Shown here: piece by piece, positions 9,001 to 18,063 of the stretch
Layout of the letters: each line of letters starts with the position of its first letter
How positions within the stretch are numbered: the stretch's first letter is position 1
Source of the DNA: Haloimpatiens massiliensis
Lineage (GTDB): Bacteria > Bacillota > Clostridia > Clostridiales > Clostridiaceae
DNA: 64,000 bases
Assembly: GCF_900184255.1 (NCBI RefSeq)
Contig: NZ_LT854640.1
Span: 1,069,593 to 1,133,592, forward strand
Direction: 5' to 3'
Position numbers and translations under genes: made by a program
Notes under the pieces: generated by a model
Seen by the model: only the letters and a program-made list of their open reading frames with translations
What the model was told of the DNA's origin: nothing
Databases searched by the model: none

Positions 9001-9603
9001 ATCCATATCTATCATTTTTGCAAGTTCTTCATAATCCCACATTTGTATCTTTTGTATTTCGTGAGAAGTTCTAAATCCATCAAAGAAGTTTACAAATGGT
9101 ACTTTTCCTTCTATAGATGCAAGATGAGCAACTGGAGAAAGATCCATAACTTCTTGAACTCCACCAGAAGCTAGTAATGCAAAACCAGTTTGTCTAGTTG
9201 CCATTACGTCACCGTGGTCTCCAAATATTGATAAAGCGTGAGTTGCTAGAGCTCTAGCACTTACGTGGAATACTCCTGGTAATAATTCACCAGCTATTTT
9301 ATACATATTAGGGATCATTAATAATAATCCTTGAGAAGCTGTGAATGTTGATGTTAATGCACCTGCTTGTAATGAACCGTGAACAGCTCCAGATGCTCCG
9401 GCTTCAGATTGCATTTCCATTACTCTTACAGTTTGTCCAAATATATTCTTTCTTCCTTGAGTTGCCCATTCATCTACGTGCTCTGCCATAGGTGATGATG
9501 GTGTTATTGGGTAAATTGCTGCAACGTCAGTAAACGCATAAGCAACGTGTGCTGCTGCAGTATTACCGTCCATTGTCTTCCATTTTCTTTGGATTGGACT
9601 CAT
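6076..9603 (-). CDS. nifJ: Pyruvate:ferredoxin (flavodoxin) oxidoreductase, single chain
   Basis: This 1175-aa protein is the usual length of single-chain PFOR, which oxidises pyruvate to acetyl-CoA and CO2 and reduces ferredoxin or flavodoxin. Seen in order: the pyrimidine-binding domain (GNTAAAHVAYAFTDVAAIYPITPSSPMAEH), domain III, two 4Fe-4S motifs (CIQCNQCSYVCP and CTGCGSCAEVCP), the proximal cluster cysteines (CGGCGETPY), and the TPP-binding GDGWAYDIGYGG...NTGGQ region. The linker before the ferredoxin domain contains four consecutive cysteines (C631-C634, EECCCCGGE), which is odd. The flavodoxin gene lies upstream on the same strand, a plausible electron acceptor. Confidence 0.97.
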   Translation of the reverse strand: MSPIQRKWKTMDGNTAAAHVAYAFTDVAAIYPITPSSPMAEHVDEWATQGRKNIFGQTVRVMEMQSEAGASGAVHGSLQAGALTSTFTASQGLLLMIPNMYKIAGELLPGVFHVSARALATHALSIFGDHGDVMATRQTGFALLASGGVQEVMDLSPVAHLASIEGKVPFVNFFDGFRTSHEIQKIQMWDYEELAKMIDMDKVEEFRQKALNPEHPVTRGTAQNPDIYFQGREASNKYYEALPEIVEKYMGKINESIGTNYHLFNYYGAPDAERMIVAMGSVCDTIEETVDYLMNKGEKVGVLNVHLYRPFSLEHFFKYIPKTVKKIAVLDRTKEPGSEGEPLYLDVRNAYFEKDKDMLIVGGRYGLGSKDTTPSHIAAVYENLNAAEPKNGFTIGIVDDVTNTSLEIKETVVTVPEGTSECKFWGLGSDGTVGANKSAIKIIGDHTDMYAQGYFAYDSKKSGGVTISHLRFGKKPIKSTYLISAANYVACHNQAYVYKYDVLAGIKDGGIFLLNTIWNEEELDKNLPASMKKYIAEHNINFYTMDAVKIAQSIGLGGRINMIMQSAFFKLANIIPVEEAAKYLKDAVVQMYGKKGEKVVNMNHAAIDAGAEGVVKIEVPASWKDAKDEECCCCGGERPEFIKEVADVMNRQEGDKLPVSKFIDYVDGTIPAGTAAYEKRGIAVNVPEWQMDKCIQCNQCSYVCPHAVIRPALLTDEEVKNAPEGFKVVKANGGKNFEGLNFAMTVSVMDCTGCGSCAEVCPAKEKALIMKPLGEQAKEQDSFDYALKLEKRNPMGVSNVKGSQFEKPLLEFSGACGGCGETPYAKLVTQLFGDRMMVANATGCSSIWGGSSPASPYTVNDNGHGPAWANSLFEDNAEFGLGMYLGVKAIRETLAEIVKEAIAGGHVGADLKAALNEWLEVMNKGDESKAVTAKIVPLLEAEKDKNNLTKKMYDRKEYFTKKSQWIFGGDGWAYDIGYGGLDHVLATGEDVNVLVFDTEVYSNTGGQSSKATPTAAIAKFAAGGKRTKKKDLGMMAMSYGYVYVAQIAMGADKNQTLKAIKEAEAYEGPSLIIAYAPCINHGLKSGMGKSQLEEKKAVDCGYWALYRYNPALVEEGKKSFALDSKEPTGDFKEFLLGEVRYASLQKVFPDQADSLFDLNEKQAKDRIATYKRLAD

Positions 9604-9680
9604 TTAAATCATTCCTTTCTTTAAATATGCAATTTTAAGTGACACTTTTATTTTATGTAAAGACTGCTAAATTACACAGT

Positions 9681-10109
9681 CTATAGATTAGCTAATTTTT
9701 TACCTAAATCATAAGCATTATTAAGCTGCTGCTCATTAGGTGTCTCTCTTACTACTAAAGTATCGATTACATCAAACCCGTAATCTTTCATTTTTTCCTT
9801 CCAATCTTCCATGAACTGTCCATTATCCCAACCATAGGAACCAAATAATGCAACTTTTTTACCATTCACAGGTAGCATCTTGAATTCATTTATGAAAGGT
9901 TCCATTTCCAGTTGTTCAATTCTATTATTATCCATAGAAGGACTTCCAAAAGCAACTACATCACTTTCAGTTACATCTTGAATTTTTGCTTCTGAAACCA
10001 ATTTCATATTTACATTCGCATTTGAACTTTCAGCACCCTCTTTTATTTTATTTGCCAAAACTTCAACATTTCCACCATTGCTCCAGTAAATAATTGACAT
10101 TTTTTTCAC
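9681..10109 (-). CDS. Flavodoxin
   Basis: This is a short-chain flavodoxin of about 142 aa. The FMN phosphate loop is SNGGNVEVLA, a variant of the usual T/S-x-T-G-N. The FMN-binding loops are visible at GSPSMDNNRIE and FGSYGWDNGQFMEDW. It carries low-potential electrons and, given its place just upstream of nifJ, may serve PFOR. I prefer the GTG at 10109, which has GAGGTGAG five bases upstream; an in-frame ATG at 10100 or a GTG at 10118 is possible. A weak hairpin (AGACTG / CAGTCT) follows the stop. Confidence 0.92.
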   Translation of the reverse strand: MKKMSIIYWSNGGNVEVLANKIKEGAESSNANVNMKLVSEAKIQDVTESDVVAFGSPSMDNNRIEQLEMEPFINEFKMLPVNGKKVALFGSYGWDNGQFMEDWKEKMKDYGFDVIDTLVVRETPNEQQLNNAYDLGKKLANL

Positions 10110-10296
10110 AAAGCTCACCTCTCAACACTTTATTTTAGAAAAAATATCCTTTTTTATATTCAATACCCACATATTATTATATACCATATAAAAAATAATT
10201 CAACAATTGTTTCATATATATAAATATTTAAATAGATATTTTCTATATTATTTTGATATTTTCTATTCACATAAATATTGAAATTTAGCTACTATG

Positions 10297-11820
10297 CTAT
10301 TTTTTATTCATTTTAATTATATTCCTAATATCCTCAATTAGTTCATCTATGTTGCCTTCATCAAGCTTTTCATAGGAATCTATTTTCCTAATTACCTTAT
10401 CTTTAAATGTTTCTTTATCTTCCTTGATGAAATTATTTCCGTTAAAAACATCTCCTTGTTGCATTATTCTTGCATCATATCCTTTACTTTCTAATGCGAC
10501 CTTAAAACTTTTTTGTGTTTCACTTTCTCCATGAACTAAAAGTATACCCTTAGGTTTGTTTTTAAATCCCTCTATCCAGTTGAAAAGTCCCTGTCTATCT
10601 GCATGGCCAGAAAGTCCATCTAGTCTATGGATTTCCGCGTTAACTGCTATTTCTTCTCCGAAAATTTTAACTTTTTTTTCACCATTTAATATTTTATATC
10701 CCAAAGTTCCTTCAGCTTGATATCCTACAAATACTATAGAACACTCTTTCCTCCATAAATTATGCTTTAGGTGATGTCTTATTCTGCCAGCTTCACACAT
10801 ACCACTGGCAGATATAACCACCGCTCCCTTTGGTATTTTATTTACTTGTACAGACTCCTCTACTGAATTCACAAAGGTGAGTCCCCTAAAACTCAAAGGA
10901 TCATCTCCTTTTCTTATTAATTTTTTAGCTTCCTCATCATATTCCTCAGTATGTTTTTCAAATATTTTAGTAGTTTCATTTGCTAAAGGACTATCCACGA
11001 AAAATTTTACATTTTTAAAAAAATTACTTTCTACATATTTATTTAAGGAATATATTACTTCTTGGGTTCTTCCCACAGCAAAAGATGGTATTATCACATT
11101 TCCTCCTCTAGCTATAGTTGTTTTAATTATGGTAGCTAGCTTTTCTAATTGGTTTGTAATATTTCCATGATATCTGTTACCATAAGTAGTCTCCATTATT
11201 ATGTAATCTGCGTAATCTATAGTAGCTGGATCTTTCAGTATAGGTACATTTACATTTCCCAAATCACCACTATAAACCACCTTCACTTCTCCATCTTTTT
11301 CTACCATAAATATTTCTACTATGGCTGAACCTAAAAGATGACCAGAGTCTTTAAATCTAATCTTAAAACCTGGAAATAATTCTATAAATTTATCATATTT
11401 ATATCCTCTAAATAAATACATACTCAATTCTGCTATTTTAGCAGTATAAAGAGGTTCTATAAGTTCTAAACCTTGTCTCATTTTCTTTCTATTTTTCCAC
11501 TCAACTTCCATTTCTTGTATAAATCCACTATCCCTAAGCATTGCACTACATAAATCCATGGTAGCTTCTGTGCAAATAACCTCTCCTTTAAAACCCATTT
11601 TATATAAAAGAGGTATTCTCCCACTATGGTCAATATGAGCATGAGATAGTATCACATAGTCTATTTCCTTTGGATTAAAGGCAAAAAAATCATTTCCCCT
11701 TTCTTTTTCATCCTTACCTTGATATAGACCACAATCTAAAAGTATTTTCTTACCCCCATACTTAAGAATGTGACAAGAACCCGTTACACACCCAGCTGCG
11801 CCATAAAACTCTATCTCCAT
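10297..11820 (-). CDS. Metallo-beta-lactamase/beta-CASP RNA hydrolase
   Basis: This 507-aa protein has an MBL domain with the zinc motif HAHIDHSGR and a later SGDLGN motif. It also has a beta-CASP insertion (PSFAVGRTQEVIY, VDSPLA, SGMCEAGRIRHHL) and a C-terminal RMMBL segment (LDGLSGHADRQGLFNWI). This architecture matches the YSH1/CPSF73-like RNA-processing exonucleases found in many anaerobes. Its RNA targets are unknown. The start follows GGAGGGATTAAG. Both flanks are AT-rich intergenic DNA, so it is likely a single-gene unit. Confidence 0.93.
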   Translation of the reverse strand: MEIEFYGAAGCVTGSCHILKYGGKKILLDCGLYQGKDEKERGNDFFAFNPKEIDYVILSHAHIDHSGRIPLLYKMGFKGEVICTEATMDLCSAMLRDSGFIQEMEVEWKNRKKMRQGLELIEPLYTAKIAELSMYLFRGYKYDKFIELFPGFKIRFKDSGHLLGSAIVEIFMVEKDGEVKVVYSGDLGNVNVPILKDPATIDYADYIIMETTYGNRYHGNITNQLEKLATIIKTTIARGGNVIIPSFAVGRTQEVIYSLNKYVESNFFKNVKFFVDSPLANETTKIFEKHTEEYDEEAKKLIRKGDDPLSFRGLTFVNSVEESVQVNKIPKGAVVISASGMCEAGRIRHHLKHNLWRKECSIVFVGYQAEGTLGYKILNGEKKVKIFGEEIAVNAEIHRLDGLSGHADRQGLFNWIEGFKNKPKGILLVHGESETQKSFKVALESKGYDARIMQQGDVFNGNNFIKEDKETFKDKVIRKIDSYEKLDEGNIDELIEDIRNIIKMNKK

Positions 11821-12045
11821 CTTAATCCCTCCCTTTTTGAATTAATAATTAATCATTAATAACTCATCTTTTATACATAATTTTAAAGCTGTACATTTAA
11901 TAAATATAACTTTTAGTTTAAAATGTTCCTTTAATGTAAATTTTAAAATGTAAAATGAAGGTTGAAATTCCACATAAATTTGTTAAATTTATATTTTATT
12001 AAAGACTTCTAAAGTAGTTTTATCCTTAAATTTAAATTCCCAATT

Positions 12046-13110
12046 TTAATTTTTCATTGCCTTCCTAATGGTGTCAATAATAATATCAGTTCCATTTTGG
12101 AATCCACTTTCTCTCATTTTTTTAATGTATAAGTGTTTTTCATTATATAGTTCCTCTAAATTTTGCATAAACACTTCATTATTAGTTTCTTCTTCCTGAA
12201 GAACTTTACTAAATCCACTTCTTTTAAAAGAACCAGCATTTAATATTTGATCTCCTCTGCTTACTTTAGCTGATAATGGTATTAATAGATTGGGTTTGGT
12301 TAATGCCAATAATTCATAAATAACATTAGCTCCCGCTCTAGATACTACTAAATCAGCTGCAGTCATAAAATGCTTTAATTCCTCTCCCACATATTCATAT
12401 TGTTTATATCCTTCCCTATGTTCTAAACAAGTATCTAGATTATTTTTACCACAAATATGAATAATATCATACTTATCAATAAGTTTATCTATATTATTTC
12501 TAATTAAATCGTTTATAAATTTAGATCCTAAGCTTCCTCCTATTACTAATAGAATAGGTTTTTCTCCATTAAATTTGCATATTTTTAAAGCTTTAATTTT
12601 ACTTCCCTCAAATAATTCTTCTCTTATAGGAGTTCCACTTACAATTCCTTTTCCACTTTTTATATGTTTCAAAGTTTCAGGAAAAGTAACACATATTTTG
12701 TTGCAATAAGGTATGGCTATTTTATTTGCTAGTCCAGGTGTCATATCTGATTCATGAGAAACTACTGGAATTTTATTTAATTTAGCTCCTATAACTACTG
12801 GCACAGAAACAAATCCACCCTTAGAAAATACAACTTTAGGTTTTTCGCTTTTAATTATAGCAGCTGCCTCAAATATCCCCTTTATAACCTTGAATGGATC
12901 AGATATGTTTTTTAAATCAAAGTACCTTCTAAGCTTTCCTGTGGATATGGAATAGTATTTTATTCCCTGTTCTTCTATTATTTTTCTTTCAATCCCCTGT
13001 TCACTACCTATATACTCTATTTCATATCCCAATTTTCTTAGCTTTGGTATTAATGCTAAATTAGGAGTTACATGTCCTGCAGAACCTCCACCAGTCATTA
13101 TTATCTTCAT
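12046..13110 (-). CDS. murG: UDP-N-acetylglucosamine transferase MurG
   Basis: This 354-aa GT28 glycosyltransferase converts lipid I to lipid II at the inner face of the membrane. The N-terminal GGGSAGHVTPNLALI loop binds the lipid diphosphate. The central VFSKGGFVSVPVV, the C-domain LLVIGGSLGSKFIND and the VVSRAGANVIYELLAL segment are the MurG signatures that bind UDP-GlcNAc. The gene is not in a mur/fts cluster here; its flanks are intergenic, and a SASP gene lies beyond on the other strand. A solitary murG is seen in several clostridia. Confidence 0.95.
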   Translation of the reverse strand: MKIIMTGGGSAGHVTPNLALIPKLRKLGYEIEYIGSEQGIERKIIEEQGIKYYSISTGKLRRYFDLKNISDPFKVIKGIFEAAAIIKSEKPKVVFSKGGFVSVPVVIGAKLNKIPVVSHESDMTPGLANKIAIPYCNKICVTFPETLKHIKSGKGIVSGTPIREELFEGSKIKALKICKFNGEKPILLVIGGSLGSKFINDLIRNNIDKLIDKYDIIHICGKNNLDTCLEHREGYKQYEYVGEELKHFMTAADLVVSRAGANVIYELLALTKPNLLIPLSAKVSRGDQILNAGSFKRSGFSKVLQEEETNNEVFMQNLEELYNEKHLYIKKMRESGFQNGTDIIIDTIRKAMKN

Positions 13111-13529
13111 TATATTTCATCCTTCCTATTTATCAACTATAGTTTTATTATATCTGAAATTTGAAACTTGAATTACTACCCTTTTAATTTAAAATTTAGA
13201 ATGTAAAATTTTAAATTAAAATTATTAAGAACACTTAAATATATTGTTGAAAACCAACTGTTACTTTATGGTATATTATAAATTATAATTTTATTATATT
13301 CATTTTTTAGACATTCTTATAATCCTTTATATAGGTTTATTATCAACTATAATTTTATTATATACTACATTGCCCATACATTAAAATAAATTTTGTCAAA
13401 AAAAATTCCAATTGGACATTTGTTTTCTATACCTTGTACGTATTTCATATGCATCCTTCAATCTCCCAATATAATTAATATAAAATGTGCAATAATAATA
13501 GTACACCAATAAAAAAGGAGGTTGTTATA
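13111..13529. other. AT-rich intergenic region between murG and the SASP gene
   Basis: About 420 bases hold no convincing gene. A near-palindromic AT block (TTTAAAATTTAGAATG / TAAAATTTTAAAT) lies at 13178-13222; similar blocks occur at 11940-11955 and 48325-48345, so this is probably dispersed intergenic sequence. The SASP promoter should lie in the last 100 bases; GTATT near 13439 and an AT-rich block near 13465 could fit a forespore sigma factor, but this is weak. Confidence 0.4.
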
Positions 13530-13706
13530 ATGAGAAACTTAGTACCAGAAGCTAGGAATGGATTAAACAGATTTAAAATGGAAGTAGCTAATGAACTAGG
13601 CGTACCTTTTACAGATTACAATGGTAACTTAACTTCTAGACAATGTGGTTCTGTTGGTGGAGAAATGGTTAAACGAATGGTAGAACAATACGAAAGAACT
13701 TTATAA
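13530..13706 (+). CDS. Small acid-soluble spore protein, alpha/beta type
   Basis: This 58-aa protein has the two hallmark segments of alpha/beta SASPs: an early NLVPEARNGLNRFKMEVANELGV helix with the germination-protease-like region, and a later LTSRQCGSVGGEMVKRMVE helix. These proteins coat and protect spore DNA and are degraded at germination. The true start is the ATG at 13530, preceded by AAAAAGGAGGTTGTTATA; an upstream in-frame ATG at 13485 lacks such a site. It is a little shorter than the major SASPs, so it may be a minor form. It shows the host sporulates. Confidence 0.93.
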   Translation: MRNLVPEARNGLNRFKMEVANELGVPFTDYNGNLTSRQCGSVGGEMVKRMVEQYERTL

Positions 13707-13766
13707 AATTAGCTCTACAATACTACCATAATGAACTTTGTTTTTAACACTTTGCTAAAATAATAG

Positions 13767-13798
13767 GGGTGTGACAATTTTGTCACACCCTTAACCAT
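13767..13798. terminator. Bidirectional-looking terminator hairpin (direct repeat, copy 1)
   Basis: A perfect 10-bp stem GGGTGTGACA / TGTCACACCC with an ATTT loop follows the SASP gene and also lies beyond the end of the radical SAM gene. The hairpin and its right flank (to TAACCAT) recur in the same orientation at 18064-18095 with one mismatch in 32 bases. Confidence 0.8.
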
Positions 13799-13860
13799 AT
13801 TTACATTTTCAAAAGACTCTAAGATTTTTATTACACTTAAAAAATGATATAAAAACAATT

Positions 13861-15714
13861 TTATAGCTCATTCAATTTTTTTATATTGTTTATAAATCTT
13901 TTCTTATCTCCAGTATTCAAATTTATATATGTTAATATTACATGTTTTATTATAGTTCTTGTTTTATTACATGAATTTATTTCATCAGATATAAATGATG
14001 TGTTCTTTTCATTTAGTAATTTCCATGTACATTTATTACAAAATTCACTTGCCCAACAATCTTTACAATATTCAATCTCATTTTTTTTCAAAATATCTTT
14101 AAAACTTAGATTTATTTTATCATCCAATATATTTCCAATTTTATAATTTTCATTTCCAACAAACCTATGGCAAGGATAGTAAGCACCATTTCCTAAAATA
14201 CTGATCATTTTATAACCCGACGAACAATATAAATTATTTGTAATTGATTTGTTGTTCAAATGGTTTAAAATCCTTTTTATTAAATTTAAAATTTCATTAT
14301 CTAATTCTGCTATATTATTATTTATCATAGCATCATCTATACGTTTAAGTATACCTTCTTGGACATTTTCAACAGTTTTGGGTTTAAATTTCGTTGATGT
14401 ACAATCAGCTAAATACACAATAGGTATAGATAATTCCTTTTTCAGTATATTTCTCAAGTCACATCTTGAGATATTATTTATTTCATGTATATTAGTATAA
14501 GTTGCCTCAACCATTGCCGGTTTAATACTATTTTTTTTCATTTTTATTAAATTGTTATAAACACAAGTATATGTCCCTTCCCCATTCTTATTTATTCTTA
14601 ATTGATCATTGATATATAGTGGGCCATCCAAACTAATAGTAAGCTTTATTTCATACTCCTTTATAGTTTCAATTAATAACTCGTTTAAATTCGTTCCATT
14701 AGTTACCATATAAAATTTTGGAATTGATACTAAGTCACCTTTACTATTAAGATATTTACAATGTTCACATATTGCTTTTATAACTTCTGGATAAATACTA
14801 GGCTCTCCTCCAAAAAATGTTATCTTATCTATTTTATGGATACCTTTCTTGATAAGATTATTAAGTATTACCACTGCATGATTTTTATCAAGAATTATAT
14901 TATTTGAAAATCCATATGTTCCTTCATCAGCATAACAATATTTACACTTTAAATTACATGATAATTGAACCATAAATTGGAGATGATTGATAATTCCTGT
15001 TTTTTTAAAATTTTCATCAGACAACATTTTATTTTTGTTATCTATATCAAAATTGGAATATACAAATTTTTTAAATACCATTCTTTGTAAACTAGTTAAT
15101 TTATTTTCTTTAAACTTTATTTGCCATTCACTAATTTTATTTGCCTCTGATGCATTTATTAAAATTATAGAGTTTGTATTTTTATGATATATTGCAGCTT
15201 TATTATAAGAATCGCTAGATAACACTTTTAAATTCCACATTGATGAATCATATTCTTCAAATTTTGTATATAATGTATCTTGTATTATAATTTTATCATT
15301 ATAATAAATTTTAAATATTAAAGATTCTTTACAAACCAAAGTAAATACTAATGGTAAAGAATATCCTAATTCATTTGCTTTATTTTTCAATAATTCACAT
15401 AAATCACTATCTACATACGAAAATTCTGATTTACTTTTTTCTTCAGATGCACGGGCATGCACAAGAATATATACCCATTTATTTTTCTTAAACTCTTTGA
15501 TACTAGCATATAATTTTTTTTTACTAATAGGTAATTTATCATTCTCACATGATTCCATATATTCATCTAAATTAATAAAATCGATTATATTAATAATTTC
15601 ATCCTCATAATTAAAATCTCCCTTTAACAAGTAAAAATTCCCATCATTAGTCAAATCATCTATAGATATTGAAATCTTTAAAAATGCCTCTATAGTATCA
15701 AATATTTTCATCAT
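13861..15714 (-). CDS. Radical SAM/SPASM peptide maturase
   Basis: This protein has about 617 residues from the ATG at 15714, which follows AAAAAAGGGTGTGG; the adjacent ATG at 15711 is equally possible. The N-terminal about 240 residues are unassigned and may bind the precursor. The radical SAM motif CNLKCKYC starts near residue 253, followed by the FFGGEPS motif. The C-terminal SPASM region holds a cysteine set (CSSGYKM, YYPCHRF, CKDCWASEFCNKC). Such enzymes install thioether or carbon-carbon crosslinks in ribosomal peptides. It follows the exporter gene and the 43-aa precursor gene on the same strand, so it is most likely the maturase of that peptide. Confidence 0.9.
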   Translation of the reverse strand: MMKIFDTIEAFLKISISIDDLTNDGNFYLLKGDFNYEDEIINIIDFINLDEYMESCENDKLPISKKKLYASIKEFKKNKWVYILVHARASEEKSKSEFSYVDSDLCELLKNKANELGYSLPLVFTLVCKESLIFKIYYNDKIIIQDTLYTKFEEYDSSMWNLKVLSSDSYNKAAIYHKNTNSIILINASEANKISEWQIKFKENKLTSLQRMVFKKFVYSNFDIDNKNKMLSDENFKKTGIINHLQFMVQLSCNLKCKYCYADEGTYGFSNNIILDKNHAVVILNNLIKKGIHKIDKITFFGGEPSIYPEVIKAICEHCKYLNSKGDLVSIPKFYMVTNGTNLNELLIETIKEYEIKLTISLDGPLYINDQLRINKNGEGTYTCVYNNLIKMKKNSIKPAMVEATYTNIHEINNISRCDLRNILKKELSIPIVYLADCTSTKFKPKTVENVQEGILKRIDDAMINNNIAELDNEILNLIKRILNHLNNKSITNNLYCSSGYKMISILGNGAYYPCHRFVGNENYKIGNILDDKINLSFKDILKKNEIEYCKDCWASEFCNKCTWKLLNEKNTSFISDEINSCNKTRTIIKHVILTYINLNTGDKKRFINNIKKLNEL

Positions 15715-15776
15715 ACCACACCCTTTTTTAATTATAAAATATAAATAATACATTTAAAAATAACATTATTATCTTC

Positions 15777-17492
15777 TTAGCTATTTATTGTATATAGGCT
15801 ATAAAAATACCCCTTATTATTCATTAATTCATCAAATGAACCATATTCTTCGATTCTACCGTGATTTAATGTAACTATACAATCATATTTTCTTAGAGTA
15901 TTTGGCACTAATTTGTGAGTTACCACTATTGCTGTTAGTTCTTTTTTTTCTAGAACTATATTTTCTATTTTCATTGCAGTTTTATTATCTAAGCTTGATG
16001 TTGCTTCATCAAGTATCATTACAGAAGTATTTTTCAAAAATGCACGAGCTATAGATATTCTTTGTTGTTCTCCACCAGAAAAATTATTTCCACTTTCATG
16101 AACCTTTGTATCTACTCCTTCTGGTAAACTTCTAATCAATTCATCTAATCCTGCACATTTTATAGCTTGTTGTACATGCTCCTTTGAATACTCCTTAAAC
16201 ATAGTTATATTATTTTTAAGAGTATCATCAAATATTATTACTCTCTGATGAATCATTGAAAAATTATTATTTAAACTTGTTTTATCAATATTTTTTAAAT
16301 TTTGTGTACCTATAATAATTTCTCCTTGATATGCATCATAATATTTCATAATTAATTTAACTAAAGTTGATTTACCAGATCCACTACTTCCTACTAACGC
16401 ATACTTTTTACCTTCTTCAAAGTTAAAGTTAATATTCTTCAAAACTAAACTACTAACATCGTATCCATAACTTAAATTATTTAATTTTATTGGTGCTGAC
16501 TCTATTAAATTCTCTCCAATAAACTTTGAATTTTCATCTTGTTTTGGAACATTCAAAATTTCCTCTATTTTAATTTTTATAGATTTTATAGATTTTAAAT
16601 TAACTAATTGCTTAGAAGCTTGTCTAATTGGATTATTCACATAATTAGATATTTGCATAATACCTAAAAATACCCCCAAAGTGATTTTACCTTTTAACAC
16701 AAAATATATAGAAAATGTTAACTGAATTATACAAGATGTATAAGTTAATGTATGTTGTATAACCCACGATATACTTTGAGATTTTCTAAAATCGAATCGT
16801 GAATTTTCCACATCTTTGGTAGCACTAGTATGTAGTTTGTTAGCTTCATTATCAGCATTAAAGCTTTTAATAATTTCAAATCCATTAAAAATATCTTTTA
16901 TCTTAGTATTATATATTTCTAAAAAATTAAAATATTTCTTCTGTTTTTCTGAAATTTTTTTGCCAAATATCATTGGAATTAACATAGGAATACACGATAA
17001 TAATAATATAACTATAGCTATTAAAGGTTCATATACAAATAAAGTAATTGTTGCAACTAAAAAAGTAATTATATTTTCAATAATATTTGGTATATTAATA
17101 AAATAATTATTTTCAATTGTAACAATATCATTATTTAAAATAGATATAAATTTTGCACTATTACTTTCATTAAAATCATTTATATTTTTTGATAATATTG
17201 CATTAAAAATATCTCTTTTAAGCTGATAATTTACTTTTCTTAAAAAATATCTACTACAAAAATATTGAAAATTATTAATTACAAATGAAAATATTAAAAA
17301 AATAATTCCAAATAATAATAATTTTTTTATACCCATTATATCACCTTTTGTTCCAACATCTGCTAATCCTTTCATAAAAAGTGACCAAATAACCATTGAA
17401 ATAGCTACCCCAATATCTGCAATTATCAATAGAATAAATACTATTATGTTGGAACGAAAATATTTACTTAATCTTATTCCTTTATTTTTCAC
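15777..17492 (-). CDS. ABC transporter, fused permease/ATPase (RiPP exporter)
   Basis: This 571-aa half-transporter has six predicted membrane helices in residues 15-300. The ATPase domain has Walker A GSSGSGKSTL, the signature FSGGEQQRISIARAFL and Walker B VMILDEATSSLD. No N-terminal C39 peptidase domain is present, so it does not cleave a leader itself, unlike many bacteriocin exporters. The ATG follows GGGAGGTATCAGGTG. It lies between the precursor gene and the radical SAM maturase gene on one strand, which fits export of the modified peptide. An immunity role is also possible. Confidence 0.92.
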   Translation of the reverse strand: MKNKGIRLSKYFRSNIIVFILLIIADIGVAISMVIWSLFMKGLADVGTKGDIMGIKKLLLFGIIFLIFSFVINNFQYFCSRYFLRKVNYQLKRDIFNAILSKNINDFNESNSAKFISILNNDIVTIENNYFINIPNIIENIITFLVATITLFVYEPLIAIVILLLSCIPMLIPMIFGKKISEKQKKYFNFLEIYNTKIKDIFNGFEIIKSFNADNEANKLHTSATKDVENSRFDFRKSQSISWVIQHTLTYTSCIIQLTFSIYFVLKGKITLGVFLGIMQISNYVNNPIRQASKQLVNLKSIKSIKIKIEEILNVPKQDENSKFIGENLIESAPIKLNNLSYGYDVSSLVLKNINFNFEEGKKYALVGSSGSGKSTLVKLIMKYYDAYQGEIIIGTQNLKNIDKTSLNNNFSMIHQRVIIFDDTLKNNITMFKEYSKEHVQQAIKCAGLDELIRSLPEGVDTKVHESGNNFSGGEQQRISIARAFLKNTSVMILDEATSSLDNKTAMKIENIVLEKKELTAIVVTHKLVPNTLRKYDCIVTLNHGRIEEYGSFDELMNNKGYFYSLYTINS

Positions 17493-17594
17493 CTGATACC
17501 TCCCTACTATATTTTAATACTATTCATATTCCACTTTTACAAAATAGTAGAAATAATTTTCATTATCAAATTTTTAAACATACTTTACTTAAAA

Positions 17595-17619
17595 AACGTC
17601 GTGATTATTCCACGACGTT
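17595..17619 (-). terminator. Hairpin between precursor and processing genes (attenuator-like)
   Basis: On the minus strand AACGTCGTG, a short AT loop and CACGACGTT are followed by TTTTTAAG. It lies 16 bases after the precursor stop and about 100 bases before the exporter gene. A partial terminator here would give more precursor mRNA than exporter and maturase mRNA, as is common in RiPP operons. Confidence 0.8.
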
Positions 17620-17634
17620 CTTAAACATTTTTAA

Positions 17635-17766
17635 CTAGTCACCACAGGTTCCGGTACCATTATTAATTCCACAGCTATTTTCTAAATCTTTAATATCTTC
17701 ATTATCAATAATGTCATCTGATACTAATGTCTCAACCTTTAAATCTATAAGCTCTTTTATATTCAT
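17635..17766 (-). CDS. RiPP precursor peptide, 43 aa, two-Cys core
   Basis: A 44-codon frame starts at an ATG with AAAGAAAGGAGG eight bases upstream. The first about 30 residues are an acidic, helix-prone leader (MNIKELIDLKVETLVSDD...). The C-terminal core reads SCGINNGTGTCGD, with two cysteines nine residues apart in a Gly/Asn/Thr-rich stretch. Its place directly upstream of an ABC exporter and a radical SAM/SPASM gene marks it as the substrate. Two Cys and the SPASM partner fit a sactipeptide- or ranthipeptide-like thioether product, but the crosslink type is inference. There is no clear double-glycine cleavage site. Confidence 0.85.
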   Translation of the reverse strand: MNIKELIDLKVETLVSDDIIDNEDIKDLENSCGINNGTGTCGD

Positions 17767-18063
17767 ACATTTGCCTCCTTTCTTTTTAAATTTATACTAT
17801 AATTGTAACATTATTCAATTTATTTGTCAAACTTTTCCATATACTTTTAATAAACTTTTCTTTCTTACCTTATTGGTAAAAATTTACAGTTACCTTTTTT
17901 TAAAATATCCGCTACATTTTTACCTAAATCAAATTTAGTATGCATTTTAATATGGCTTCGATACTTTTAAATTTAACCCACTTGAAATAAATCATAATTA
18001 ATACTAATTAGTTTATTCTTTAGCCTGCTGAACTGACTTAACATGTTAAAGCCCATAATTATA
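17767..18063. other. Promoter-bearing intergenic region upstream of the RiPP genes
   Basis: About 300 AT-rich bases between the precursor start and the hairpin after recJ hold no convincing coding frame. The RiPP promoter should lie in the half next to the precursor, reading leftwards. I do not see a strong operator. Confidence 0.4.
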
